Assembly: GCA_966424055.1 (NCBI GenBank) | Contig: CBJLMB010000001.1 | Location: 423,880 to 487,879 of the forward strand | Source: Deminuibacter sp966424055 | GTDB lineage: Bacteria; Bacteroidota; Bacteroidia; Chitinophagales; Chitinophagaceae | Direction of reading: 5' to 3' | DNA: 64,000 nucleotides | In this document: piece by piece, positions 46,589-54,915 of the stretch | Layout of the letters: each line of letters starts with the position of its first letter | Position numbering within the stretch: position 1 is the first letter of the stretch | The notes under the pieces: model-generated | The model's database searches: none | The model's input: the letters and a program-made list of their open reading frames with translations, nothing else | Told to the model about the DNA's origin: nothing | Position numbers and translations under genes: made by a program

Positions 46589-47293
46589 ATGAAAATTCTG
46601 TTGATTGAAGATGAAGCCAGCGTAATATCTTTTATCCAGCGTGGCCTGTTTGAGGCAGGGCATGAGGTGAGCGTGGCCATGGACGGATTAACAGGCCTCC
46701 AGATGGCCACCACGCACCATTTCGATTTGCTGGTGCTGGATGTAATGCTGCCCGGCCTTAATGGGCTGGAATTATGCCGGGAATTCAGGAAAACAAACAC
46801 ACTTACCCCGGTGCTCATGCTCACAGCATTGGGCACCACCGAAAATATTGTAACCGGGCTAGACAATGGGGCGGATGATTACCTGGTTAAACCCTTCAAA
46901 TTTTCTGAACTGCTGGCCCGTATCCGTTCACTGGGCAGAAGATCGGCCAGGAAGGAAAATACCGCACCGGAACAGGTGTTACGCATGGCCGACCTGGAGC
47001 TGGATATGTTTCATAAAACCGTTAGCCGCGAGGGTAAGGCCATCACACTGACGGCCACCGAATTCAGGCTGCTGGAATACCTGCTTAAAAACAGGAAACG
47101 TGTTTTATCACGCGGCGAAATACTGGAACATGTATGGGATATGAGCATGGACATGGGTACCAACGTGGTGGATGTTTATGTTAATTACCTGCGCAGGAAG
47201 ATCGACAAGAACTTCAATCCCCGCCTGATCCATACCGTTGTGGGCATGGGCTATGTAATGAAGGAGGTATTTGACGATGAAGATGTCAATTAA
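46589..47293 (+). CDS. OmpR/PhoB-family response regulator
   Basis: The 234-residue protein has a receiver domain (acidic pair in LIEDEAS, phosphoacceptor Asp51 in LVLDVMLPG, Lys in DDYLVKPFKFSE) and a C-terminal winged-helix DNA-binding domain ending NVVDVYVNYLRRKIDK and TVVGMGYVM. It overlaps the histidine kinase gene, so the two form a pair. Its binding site may be the 11-bp-spaced heptamers at 48734-48773. Stimulus and regulon are unknown. Confidence 0.95.
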   Translation: MKILLIEDEASVISFIQRGLFEAGHEVSVAMDGLTGLQMATTHHFDLLVLDVMLPGLNGLELCREFRKTNTLTPVLMLTALGTTENIVTGLDNGADDYLVKPFKFSELLARIRSLGRRSARKENTAPEQVLRMADLELDMFHKTVSREGKAITLTATEFRLLEYLLKNRKRVLSRGEILEHVWDMSMDMGTNVVDVYVNYLRRKIDKNFNPRLIHTVVGMGYVMKEVFDDEDVN

Positions 47294-48653
47294 GATAACG
47301 GTACTGTTTACCTTGCTTGCCGCAGGCATTATCCTGCTGCTTAGCGGTGCCGTTTATTATTTTGCCAACCGCTATTCTTTCCAGGATTTTTACAAACGCC
47401 TTGAAATAAGGGCTGTTATTGCTGCCAAAGCCAATTTTGAAAAAGACGAAAGCAATATTTCCCTCTACAATGAAATCAGGAAGGAACACCTGGAACGCCT
47501 GCCCAACGAACAGGAATATTTTTTAAAGCTGGAAAAAGACAGCGAACAGGTAAGCAGGTCGGCAGGCCTGGTATTGCCCAACCGGTTTTACCACCAGGTA
47601 CTGGCCGAAAAAAAAGCTTTTTACCGCAAAGGCGATGTGTTTTATGCTGCACTGCTCTACCCCGAAAAACAGCCGGAGTACATGGTGGTGCTATCGGCCC
47701 GCAATGAATACAGCACCCAGCAGCTGCGTAACCTGAAGAATATCCTGGTATCAGGCATCGTAGTGGCAGTAGTGGCGGCTCTTTCTGTAGGCCTGCTTTT
47801 TTCCCGCCAGATACTGAAGCCTGTACGGCGTATCAGCCACAGCGTAAATGATATCAATACCCATAACCTGCACCTGCGCCTGAAAGAGGCAGAAGGCAAT
47901 GATGAAATTGCCGAGCTGGCCCAAACATTCAATGGCATGCTCGACAGGCTGGAAACCTCATTTGAAACCCAGCACAATTTTGTCAGCAATGCCTCGCATG
48001 AACTGCGTACACCGCTTACTTCTATTATCGGCGAGGCTGAACTGGCACTGGATAAACCGCGTACTGATGAACAATACCGCCAATCCCTTTCAATAATACT
48101 CAGAGAAGCTGAAAGATTGAAGCATATCACCTCTTCCCTGCTGAACCTGGCACAAACAGGGTTTGATGGTAAAAAGCAACAGCAGGAAGTGCTGCGTATA
48201 GATGAGCTGCTGCTGGAAGTAAAAGATTCTGCTGATAAAATTGCTTCCGGCAATTGCATCCATATCGATTACAGCCTGCTGCCTGAAGATGAGCTCAAAC
48301 TGTACACCAAGGGTAATCCCCAGCTGCTCAAACTGGCATTGAGCAATATTGTGCTGAATGCCTGTAAATACTCTTATAACCGGCCGGTAACACTGGCGCT
48401 CACAGCCACCAGCGAAAAGATCATCATCATTGTAAAAGACCAGGGTATCGGTATTCCTGAAAAAGAACTGAAATATATTTACGATCCTTTTTTCCGTGCA
48501 TCCAATACAGGGCAATTTAAAGGATACGGTATCGGCCTGCCGCTCTCGCGCAATATCATCCGTATGCATCACGGTGATATTGTTGTGAGTTCTGTTGTAG
48601 AGCAGGGTACTGTTGTACAGATCAGCCTGCCTATCTATAAAGGTGTTGTGTAA
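47277..48653 (+). CDS. Sensor histidine kinase
   Basis: ATG at 47277 is chosen because AAGGAGG at 47261-47267 gives a clear ribosome-binding site, rare in this window; the frame opens at a TTG at 47271. The product of about 458 residues has two membrane segments (near 10-30 and 155-175) bounding a periplasmic sensor of about 120 residues without a named domain, then a HAMP linker, the H-box NASHELRTPLTSIIGEAELA (His about 241), the N-box NIVLNACKYS and the G-boxes KDQGIGIPE and KGYGIGLPL. It overlaps the regulator gene by 17 nt. Confidence 0.95.
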   Translation: MKMSIKITVLFTLLAAGIILLLSGAVYYFANRYSFQDFYKRLEIRAVIAAKANFEKDESNISLYNEIRKEHLERLPNEQEYFLKLEKDSEQVSRSAGLVLPNRFYHQVLAEKKAFYRKGDVFYAALLYPEKQPEYMVVLSARNEYSTQQLRNLKNILVSGIVVAVVAALSVGLLFSRQILKPVRRISHSVNDINTHNLHLRLKEAEGNDEIAELAQTFNGMLDRLETSFETQHNFVSNASHELRTPLTSIIGEAELALDKPRTDEQYRQSLSIILREAERLKHITSSLLNLAQTGFDGKKQQQEVLRIDELLLEVKDSADKIASGNCIHIDYSLLPEDELKLYTKGNPQLLKLALSNIVLNACKYSYNRPVTLALTATSEKIIIIVKDQGIGIPEKELKYIYDPFFRASNTGQFKGYGIGLPLSRNIIRMHHGDIVVSSVVEQGTVVQISLPIYKGVV

Positions 48654-48733
48654 GTGTTAAAAGAATGAGGCATCTTGCGTAGGCACTAATTTGTAATAGT
48701 ATGATTTTCAATTTTATAAATCTGAATTCCGCG

Positions 48734-48773
48734 TTCTAATTTCGTTCTAATCTGCTTCTTAGACTGTTCTAAT
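48734..48773 (+). promoter_or_regulatory. Four heptamers at exact 11-bp spacing, likely response-regulator operator
   Basis: TTCTAAT at 48734, TTCTAAT at 48745, TTCTTAG at 48756 and TTCTAAT at 48767 are each separated by 4 nt. Seven-bp repeats with 4-bp spacers are the layout of PhoB-type boxes, where each monomer of a dimer takes one repeat on the same face of the helix. The set lies 80 nt downstream of an OmpR/PhoB-family two-component system and 39 nt before the UspA-like gene, so direct control is plausible. Confidence 0.65.
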
Positions 48774-48778
48774 ACCCC

Positions 48779-48810
48779 CGCGCTAATCTTGTATTCTAAA
48801 ATTTAGCGCG
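48779..48810. promoter_or_regulatory. Inverted repeat touching the UspA-like start codon
   Basis: CGCGCTAA (48779-48786) and TTAGCGCG (48803-48810) form a perfect 8-bp inverted repeat with a 16-nt loop; the ATG is at 48812. It could be a repressor site or a messenger hairpin that hides the start. TAATCTTG at 48784-48791 is a one-mismatch -7 element inside it. Confidence 0.5.
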
Positions 48811-48811
48811 T

Positions 48812-49294
48812 ATGAAACACATTGTTATCCCGACAGATTTTTCCATCCGGTCGCTTAAAATGGTTAACCAGGTTGCTGAGCATTTTCGCGGGGAAGAGCA
48901 GCTGGCTATTACGCTGCTGCATACCATGCATCCACCTACCGCCATCATCGATCTGCTTTTTCTGGGCAAGAAGAATGAATACAATGAAATGATCAGCGAA
49001 GACTTCAGGGATGCCTGTGAAATTATTCAGAATAAATATGCCTCTGTTATCAAGCAGCTGAAGGTGCAGTTTGTATATGGCAATACCCGCAGGGTTATTA
49101 AAAATTTTCTCGAAGCCAATCAAACCAGCCTGGTGGTACTGCCGGAAGATTTCAGCTTCCAGTATACAAACAAGAACAGCCAGGATGCTATTCCGCTGCT
49201 GCAGAAATGCGGTTACCCTGTGCTGAAAATAAAACTGCCTGTAAACAAAAGCATTGAAAAAGAAATAGTGGCCGACCTGCTGCTCGCCGGGTAA
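48812..49294 (+). CDS. UspA-like universal stress protein, single domain
   Basis: The 160-residue product starts MKHIVIPTDFSIRSLKMV, the usual opening of the universal stress fold, and later has TSLVVLPEDFSF and YPVLKIKLPV. The ATP-binding G-2x-G-9x-G motif is not evident, so it may belong to the non-nucleotide-binding group. It lies next to a two-component system and before a bestrophin, probably co-transcribed with the latter (45-nt gap). Confidence 0.8.
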   Translation: MKHIVIPTDFSIRSLKMVNQVAEHFRGEEQLAITLLHTMHPPTAIIDLLFLGKKNEYNEMISEDFRDACEIIQNKYASVIKQLKVQFVYGNTRRVIKNFLEANQTSLVVLPEDFSFQYTNKNSQDAIPLLQKCGYPVLKIKLPVNKSIEKEIVADLLLAG

Positions 49295-49339
49295 TGGCGT
49301 ACAGTATTGTGAAACAAGTATTATAAAAAAGGAGTTGTT

Positions 49340-50254
49340 ATGTTGCTGAAGAAAAAAATTCCCTGGCAATATGTGCTGGGCAAAATCAAATATGAATTGC
49401 TTGCCATTATTTTATATACTGCGGTAATTGCTTTTTTATACGAGAATTACCATATAAAACATATCTCTATCCCGCTGGCTGTGCCCATGATCATGGGTAC
49501 GGTATTGTCGCTGCTGCTGGCCTTCCGGTCGAACCAGTCGTACGATCGCTGGTGGGAAGCCAGGATCATATGGGGCGCTATTGTAAATGATTCACGCTCG
49601 CTTACCAGGCAGATACTGGCCTTTACCGGCAATGGCTATGCTGTGGATGAAGTGGAATGGTTTCGCAAAAAATTTGTGCAGCGGCAGATAGCCTGGTGTT
49701 ACAGCCTGGGCCAGTCATTACGCCGCACAGGTGGCACACAGGGGCTCGACCGCCTGCTGTCTAAAAGGGAAATGGAGCATATCGGCAATTATGATAACGT
49801 GCCCAATGCCCTGCTGGAACTGCATGGAAGAGATCTGGCCTATATGGTCAAGCAGGGCTGGGTGAACGATTTTCAGCAGGTAGAGCTTGACCGTACACTT
49901 ACCCGCTTGTGCGATTCTATGGGTAAATGCGAGCGTATTAAGAACACCGTGTTCCCGGCAACTTACAGCATGTATATCCATTTTGCCATGCTGTTCTTTA
50001 TCATGCTGCTGCCTTTTGCACTGCTGGAAAGCTTTGGCTTTTTTGTAATACCGATGGTGGCTACTATCGCCGCTTCGTTTATGCTGATCGAAAAAATGGC
50101 CATTCATCTGCAAGATCCGTTCGAGAACAAACCGACCGATACGCCGATGACCGCTATTTCGCGCACCATTGAAAAAGACCTCAAACAAATGCTGCGCGAC
50201 CAGCATATCAAATTGCCGGAAATGCCGGTGGAAAATACATACTATGTGTTATAG
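49340..50254 (+). CDS. Bestrophin-family ion channel
   Basis: The 304-residue protein has the bestrophin/UPF0187 features: an N-terminal membrane pair, the pore-lining segment LLAFRSNQSYDRWWEAR, and a C-terminal membrane pair ending before EDPFENKP-like sequence, here LQDPFENKPTDTPM. Bacterial members form pentameric channels, which can pass cations or anions. Its place after a stress protein and sensor system suggests osmotic or ionic stress; this is inference. A terminator follows. Confidence 0.93.
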   Translation: MLLKKKIPWQYVLGKIKYELLAIILYTAVIAFLYENYHIKHISIPLAVPMIMGTVLSLLLAFRSNQSYDRWWEARIIWGAIVNDSRSLTRQILAFTGNGYAVDEVEWFRKKFVQRQIAWCYSLGQSLRRTGGTQGLDRLLSKREMEHIGNYDNVPNALLELHGRDLAYMVKQGWVNDFQQVELDRTLTRLCDSMGKCERIKNTVFPATYSMYIHFAMLFFIMLLPFALLESFGFFVIPMVATIAASFMLIEKMAIHLQDPFENKPTDTPMTAISRTIEKDLKQMLRDQHIKLPEMPVENTYYVL

Positions 50255-50315
50255 CCCTGGTGTATAAAACCCTAAACCAGACAGGAGATAAGATAGAACA
50301 GGCAGGAAATGTTAT

Positions 50316-50348
50316 AAAAAAGATGCACCCATTGCGTGCATCTTTTTT
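50316..50348. terminator. Bidirectional terminator between bestrophin and DoxX genes
   Basis: GATGCAC (50322-50328) and GTGCATC (50336-50342) form a stem flanked by six A on the left and six T on the right, so it works for both converging genes. Confidence 0.92.
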
Positions 50349-50359
50349 GTGCCGGGCTT

Positions 50360-50830
50360 TTACACCTGCTCTTTAGAGCTAAGGGCTTCCGGCTGCTTTT
50401 TAAAACTGCTGTACAGCGACCAGGAGCCGCTGCCTTCCAATAAGAAGAACATTAACAGGATAACCGCTGCATAAACCAGCCAGCTGTTAGAATAGGGCAG
50501 CAATATCAGCTGTCCTGCCGGGTGTATGGTTAAGTATACGGCTCCTGCCAGTACAGGAAGCTGCAGCAGGCTGAAAAAACGGGTAAATATACCCAGTGTA
50601 ATGCCCAGGCCGCCGATCAGGTGAACCAGGATGATGTAAAGCAGAACGGTATTGGCTGAAATGCCCCCGGTTAATTTGCTTTGGTCGATGATATCGGTAA
50701 CCACATGGTTATAGCGGATAAATTCAATCCCTTTCACAAAAAGTACTACACCCAGGAAAATACGGAGAAGATCAAATATGTTCGGGCCATCAGGTCCATC
50801 CCATTTATCGGTATGATTAATCAGTCTCAT
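50360..50830 (-). CDS. DoxX-family small membrane protein
   Basis: The 156-residue protein has four hydrophobic segments with the DoxX pattern (LRIFLGVVLFVKGIEFIRY, then GLGITLGIFTRFF and LLIYAAVILLMFF-like strands). DoxX proteins are quinol or redox-linked membrane proteins of uncertain role. It is distinct from the two long DoxX-like proteins at 1116-4249. It faces the bestrophin gene across a bidirectional terminator and is divergent from the BNR-4 gene. Confidence 0.85.
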   Translation of the reverse strand: MRLINHTDKWDGPDGPNIFDLLRIFLGVVLFVKGIEFIRYNHVVTDIIDQSKLTGGISANTVLLYIILVHLIGGLGITLGIFTRFFSLLQLPVLAGAVYLTIHPAGQLILLPYSNSWLVYAAVILLMFFLLEGSGSWSLYSSFKKQPEALSSKEQV

Positions 50831-51004
50831 ATTGCATAGGATTTAGTACCAGTAAGTTACAAAATTCCCTGCACATAAAGTAAAGATAACCATCCATCTA
50901 TACATGATAAACGGCTTTTTAACAGTTATACCGCACTGAACCGGCTGGCGGATAAAATATAGTTGTAGTTTTAGGTGTATTGTTAACACTTAAACGACTG
51001 CCTG

Positions 51005-52393
51005 ATGCGCCTGGCCGCTTTAACTGGATACGTGAAAGCCTTTTGTAAACTTTATTCCGGCTATTTTTTATACAGCGGAAAGAAGCAGCATACCTGGCTT
51101 GCCGGGATGCTGTTGTTGTTTGGGTGCATAGCCGGCTCTGCGCAGGTTAAAACAGTGCAGGTACCCGTGGGAAAAGGCTGGGCAGCAAATTCGGTGAATG
51201 CCGTTATTTTCAGGAAGAATGCGCTTACATCGTTTAAAAACATCCAGTTCATTGCTTATTATGATGCTGAACAGCATGTGGTGCTGGGTAAACGTAAACT
51301 GGGTTTCCGGCAATGGCAGCTGCAAACAACCGGTTTAAAAGGGAACACGATGGACGCGCACAATACCATCAGCATTATGGTTGACGGAAGGGGCTACCTG
51401 CATCTATCCTGGGATCATCATGGTAACCCGCTGCATTATTGCAGAAGCGTTCGCCCGGGATCGCTGGAAATGACCAGCCTCTTGCCTATGACCGGCAAAA
51501 AAGAAAGCCATGTAACCTATCCCGAATTTTACCGGTTGCCTGATGGCGACCTTTTGTTTTTTTACCGCGACGGCGCCTCCGGCAACGGCGACCTGGTATT
51601 GAACCGCTATAGCACAGCAACACAACAATGGACACGCGTACAGGATAACCTGCTGGATGGCGAAGGCCAGCGCAATGCCTATTGGCAGGCCACCGTAGAT
51701 GGCAGCGGAACCATTCATCTTTCCTGGGTTTGGCGGGAATCACCCGATGTGGCCAGTAACCACGATTTATGCTATGCCCGTTCTGCCGACGGCGGTAATA
51801 CCTGGCAGAGATCGACAGGCGAAAACTACCAGCTGCCCATTACAGCTGCAACTGCGGAATATGCCTGCCATATACCACAAAACAGCGAGCTGATCAACCA
51901 GACTTCTATGTGTGCCGACTACAATGGCAACCCCTATATTGCTACTTACTGGCGCCCCGTCGGCACAACCATACCGCAGTATTTTTTGGTTTACCTGGAA
52001 AACGGCCGGTGGAAACAGCAGCAGGTAACGCAGAGGCAAACAGCTTTCTCCCTCAGTGGTGGCGGAACAAAGAAAATACCCGTGTCGCGTCCGCAGGTGA
52101 TGGTCCGCAAACAAGGCATTCACACAGTGGTGATGGTGTTCAGGGATGCAGAAAGAGGAGCTAAAGTATCTCTGGCCAGCGCCGCCGGTTTGCATACAGG
52201 CCATTGGAAAATAGAGGATATTACCACTACACCGGCCGGCCAGTGGGAGCCCAGCTACGACACCAATCTCTGGCAGGAAAAAGGCCTGCTGCATCTTTAC
52301 CTGCAACAGGTAGCGCAAGGAGATGGTGAAAAAACAGAAAATATTCCCCCGACAGAAATAAGTGTGCTGGAATGCAACCTGGAAATGTATTGA
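51005..52393 (+). CDS. Secreted BNR-4-type beta-propeller, possible polysaccharide lyase
   Basis: The 462-residue product carries an N-terminal signal (TWLAGMLLLFGCIAGSAQ; a start nearer to it is possible). The body has BNR/Asp-box elements such as ARSADGGNTWQRS and repeats of a seven-bladed propeller, with the conserved opening HNTISIMVDGRGYLHLSWDHHGNPL of the BNR_4 family (first 20 residues: HNTISIMVDGRGYLHLSWDH). Some relatives are ulvan lyases (PL24/PL25), others have no known activity. Catalytic residues cannot be fixed from sequence alone. The gene has no apparent partner nearby. Confidence 0.8.
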   Translation: MRLAALTGYVKAFCKLYSGYFLYSGKKQHTWLAGMLLLFGCIAGSAQVKTVQVPVGKGWAANSVNAVIFRKNALTSFKNIQFIAYYDAEQHVVLGKRKLGFRQWQLQTTGLKGNTMDAHNTISIMVDGRGYLHLSWDHHGNPLHYCRSVRPGSLEMTSLLPMTGKKESHVTYPEFYRLPDGDLLFFYRDGASGNGDLVLNRYSTATQQWTRVQDNLLDGEGQRNAYWQATVDGSGTIHLSWVWRESPDVASNHDLCYARSADGGNTWQRSTGENYQLPITAATAEYACHIPQNSELINQTSMCADYNGNPYIATYWRPVGTTIPQYFLVYLENGRWKQQQVTQRQTAFSLSGGGTKKIPVSRPQVMVRKQGIHTVVMVFRDAERGAKVSLASAAGLHTGHWKIEDITTTPAGQWEPSYDTNLWQEKGLLHLYLQQVAQGDGEKTENIPPTEISVLECNLEMY

Positions 52394-52583
52394 TCATATT
52401 GAAAATGAACCGAGAAGATAATTTTAATATAGTTATGTATAAGTAATTGAAATTAAAAAGTTTATGTATTATATTGCGGATAATACTGTTTGTCTGCAGG
52501 CGTTTTTTAAACAGGAAGATCTGTCGCTGCAACATTTTTTTGTTAAACCTGCCGGGTTAAGGCGGATGCCTCAAACATCCCCC

Positions 52584-52612
52584 TTGTACAATCAATAAAA
52601 TAACTACCTTTG
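52584..52612 (+). promoter_or_regulatory. Promoter of fusA
   Basis: TTG at 52584-52586 and TACCTTTG at 52605-52612 are 18 nt apart, a good Bacteroidota -33/-7 pair. The leader to ATG 52644 would be about 25 nt. It lets fusA be transcribed without rpsL-rpsG. The rest of the 250-nt gap (52394-52583) is A+T-rich with no feature. Confidence 0.8.
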
Positions 52613-52643
52613 CCGCTCGAAAATTAAAAAATAACAACTTTTT

Positions 52644-54794
52644 ATGGCGGACTTGAGATTTCAACGCAACTTCGGTATTGCCGCTCACATTGATGCCGGT
52701 AAAACCACCACTACCGAGCGTATTTTGCGCTATACCGGTATGATTCACAAAATAGGAGAGGTGCATGATGGTGCAGCTACCACCGACTGGATGGAGCAGG
52801 AAAAAGAAAGAGGTATCACTATCACCTCAGCTGCGGTAAGCTGCCAGTGGAACTTCCCTACCGTAAAAGGTAAGGCAGACGCCAATACTAAAAAATACTA
52901 TTTCAATATCATTGATACTCCGGGCCACGTGGATTTTACGATAGAAGTAGAACGTTCTATGCGTGTACTGGACGGTTTGATTGCCCTGTTCTCTGCTGTT
53001 GACGGTGTAGAACCCCAGTCAGAAACAGTATGGCGCCAGGCTAACCGCTATAAAGTTCCCCGTATCGGTTTCGTAAACAAAATGGACCGTTCCGGCGCCG
53101 ACTTCCTGATGGTGGTAAACCAGGTAAAGGAGATGCTGGGTGCGAAAGCCGTTCCCCTGCAGCTGCCTATTGGTGCTGAAGATAATTTCAAAGGCGTGGT
53201 TGACCTGATCAAAATGAAAGGGATCATCTGGCACATGGAAACAGAAGGCATGACTTTCGATGAAATCCCTGTACCGGAAGATATGGTGGAAGAAGCCAAC
53301 GAATGGAGAGCAAGTCTGGTAGAAGCTGTTGCAGAATACGATGACAAACTGATGGAGAAATTCTTTGAAGATCCCAACAGCATTACTGAAGAAGAAATGC
53401 ATGAAGCGATCCGTAAAGCAACCATCGACCTGAGCATTGTTCCGATGATGTGCGGTTCTTCTTTCAAAAATAAAGGTGTACAAACTGCACTGGATGCGGT
53501 TTGCCGCTACCTGCCTTCACCTATCGATGTTGATGCCGTAACAGGTACCGACCCTCATACCGGTGAAGAGATCGTTCGTAAACCTGATGCAAAAGAACCA
53601 TTCTCTGCCCTGGCTTTCAAAATCATGACCGACCCGTTTGTGGGCCGCCTGGCGTTCTTCCGCTGCTATTCAGGCCACCTGGATGCAGGTTCTTATGTAC
53701 TGAACGTAAGAAGCGGTAAAAAAGAACGTATCAGCCGTATCATGAAAATGTTTGCCAACAAGCAGAATCCCATCGATTTCATCGAAGCTGGTGATATCGG
53801 TGCTGCGGTAGGGTTCAAAGAAATCAAAACCGGTGATACACTGTGTGATGAAGATCATCCTATCACCCTGGAAAATATGTTCATCCCCGAGCCGGTTATC
53901 GCTATTGCGGTAGAGCCCAAAACACAGGCTGACGTGGATAAAATGGGTATGGCTATCGCCAAACTGGTGGAAGAAGATCCTACCCTGCGTGTAAATACTG
54001 ATGAAGATACCGGTCAAACCATCCTGCGTGGTATGGGTGAGCTGCACCTGGAAATCATCATCGACCGTATGCGCCGTGAGTTTAAAGTAGAAGTAAACCA
54101 GGGCGCACCCCAGGTTGCCTATAAAGAAGCTTTCGGTACAACTGTTGAGCACCGTGAAGTACTGAAAAAACAAACCGGTGGCCGTGGTAAGTTCGCTGAT
54201 ATCCAATTCGCTATCGGTCCTGCCGATGCAGAATGGATGAAAGAGAATGAAGGCAAGAGCTTCCAGTTTGTGAATGATATCTTTGGTGGTTCTATTCCCA
54301 AAGAGTTCATCCCTGCTATCCAGAAAGGCTTTGAAACAGCGATGTCTACAGGCGTTCTGGCCGGTTACCCGATGAACAACATGAAAGTGCGCATTTTCGA
54401 TGGTAGCTACCATGATGTGGATTCTGATTCTATGAGCTTTGAGCTTTGTGCCAGGTCTGGTTTCCGTGAAGCCGGCCGTAAAGCCAAACCAACGCTGCTG
54501 GAGCCTATCATGAAAGTGGAAGTACTGACACCCGATCAATACATGGGTGATGTAACAGGCGACCTTAACCGCCGCCGTGGTATGCTGGAAGGTATGGACA
54601 GCCGTGCCAACCTGCAGGTTATCAAAGCCAAAGTTCCGCTGAGCGAAATGTTTGGTTATGTAACACAGCTGCGCTCACTGTCATCAGGCCGTGCTACTTC
54701 TACCATGGAATTCAGTCACTATGCACCTGCACCGAACAATGTGGCAGAAGAAGTGATTGCAAAGAGCAAGGGTAAAGTGAAAGTAGAAGATTAA
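52644..54794 (+). CDS. fusA: Translation elongation factor G
   Basis: The 716-residue GTPase has the P-loop AHIDAGKTTTTERIL, switch II DTPGHVDFTIEVERSM and the base-recognition NKMDRSGADF, followed by the domains II-V, including RGMGELHLEIIIDRMRREF. It moves tRNA and mRNA through the ribosome after peptide bond formation. Length and motifs are normal. Unlike in most genomes it is isolated from both rpsG and rpsJ. The last codons are duplicated in the sequence that follows. Confidence 0.98.
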   Translation: MADLRFQRNFGIAAHIDAGKTTTTERILRYTGMIHKIGEVHDGAATTDWMEQEKERGITITSAAVSCQWNFPTVKGKADANTKKYYFNIIDTPGHVDFTIEVERSMRVLDGLIALFSAVDGVEPQSETVWRQANRYKVPRIGFVNKMDRSGADFLMVVNQVKEMLGAKAVPLQLPIGAEDNFKGVVDLIKMKGIIWHMETEGMTFDEIPVPEDMVEEANEWRASLVEAVAEYDDKLMEKFFEDPNSITEEEMHEAIRKATIDLSIVPMMCGSSFKNKGVQTALDAVCRYLPSPIDVDAVTGTDPHTGEEIVRKPDAKEPFSALAFKIMTDPFVGRLAFFRCYSGHLDAGSYVLNVRSGKKERISRIMKMFANKQNPIDFIEAGDIGAAVGFKEIKTGDTLCDEDHPITLENMFIPEPVIAIAVEPKTQADVDKMGMAIAKLVEEDPTLRVNTDEDTGQTILRGMGELHLEIIIDRMRREFKVEVNQGAPQVAYKEAFGTTVEHREVLKKQTGGRGKFADIQFAIGPADAEWMKENEGKSFQFVNDIFGGSIPKEFIPAIQKGFETAMSTGVLAGYPMNNMKVRIFDGSYHDVDSDSMSFELCARSGFREAGRKAKPTLLEPIMKVEVLTPDQYMGDVTGDLNRRRGMLEGMDSRANLQVIKAKVPLSEMFGYVTQLRSLSSGRATSTMEFSHYAPAPNNVAEEVIAKSKGKVKVED

Positions 54795-54846
54795 TAATAG
54801 CAAAGGTAAAGTGAAAGTAGAAGATTAATAATAGCAAAGGTAAAGT
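54765..54846 (+). repeat. Tandem duplication of the fusA tail
   Basis: A 34-bp unit that begins AGCAAGGGTAAAGTGAAAGT and includes the fusA stop codon occurs at 54765-54798 and again at 54799-54832, with a partial third copy at 54833-54846. The second and third copies are outside the reading frame. Only one base differs between the first two copies, so the event is recent. Confidence 0.9.
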
Positions 54847-54855
54847 TGCTTATAT

Positions 54856-54886
54856 AGAAAGCCCCGCCCTTAAAAGCGGGGTTTCT
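54856..54886 (+). terminator. Intrinsic terminator after fusA
   Basis: AGAAAGCCCCGC pairs with GCGGGGTTTCT through one G-T wobble around a CCTTAAAA loop, followed by TATTTTCTC. It closes the fusA transcript ahead of the opposite-strand pair. Confidence 0.88.
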
Positions 54887-54915
54887 TATTTTCTCGTAAG
54901 GATGACTTTTTTTGA

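Noticed and set aside
47657..48259. 200-residue minus frame in the histidine kinase gene
   Set aside because: Ser/Arg-rich antisense shadow; the kinase motifs on the plus strand are complete.
53670..54539. 289-residue minus frame inside fusA
   Set aside because: Antisense shadow of a highly biased coding sequence; rich in His/Phe/Ile as expected from the complement of fusA codons.
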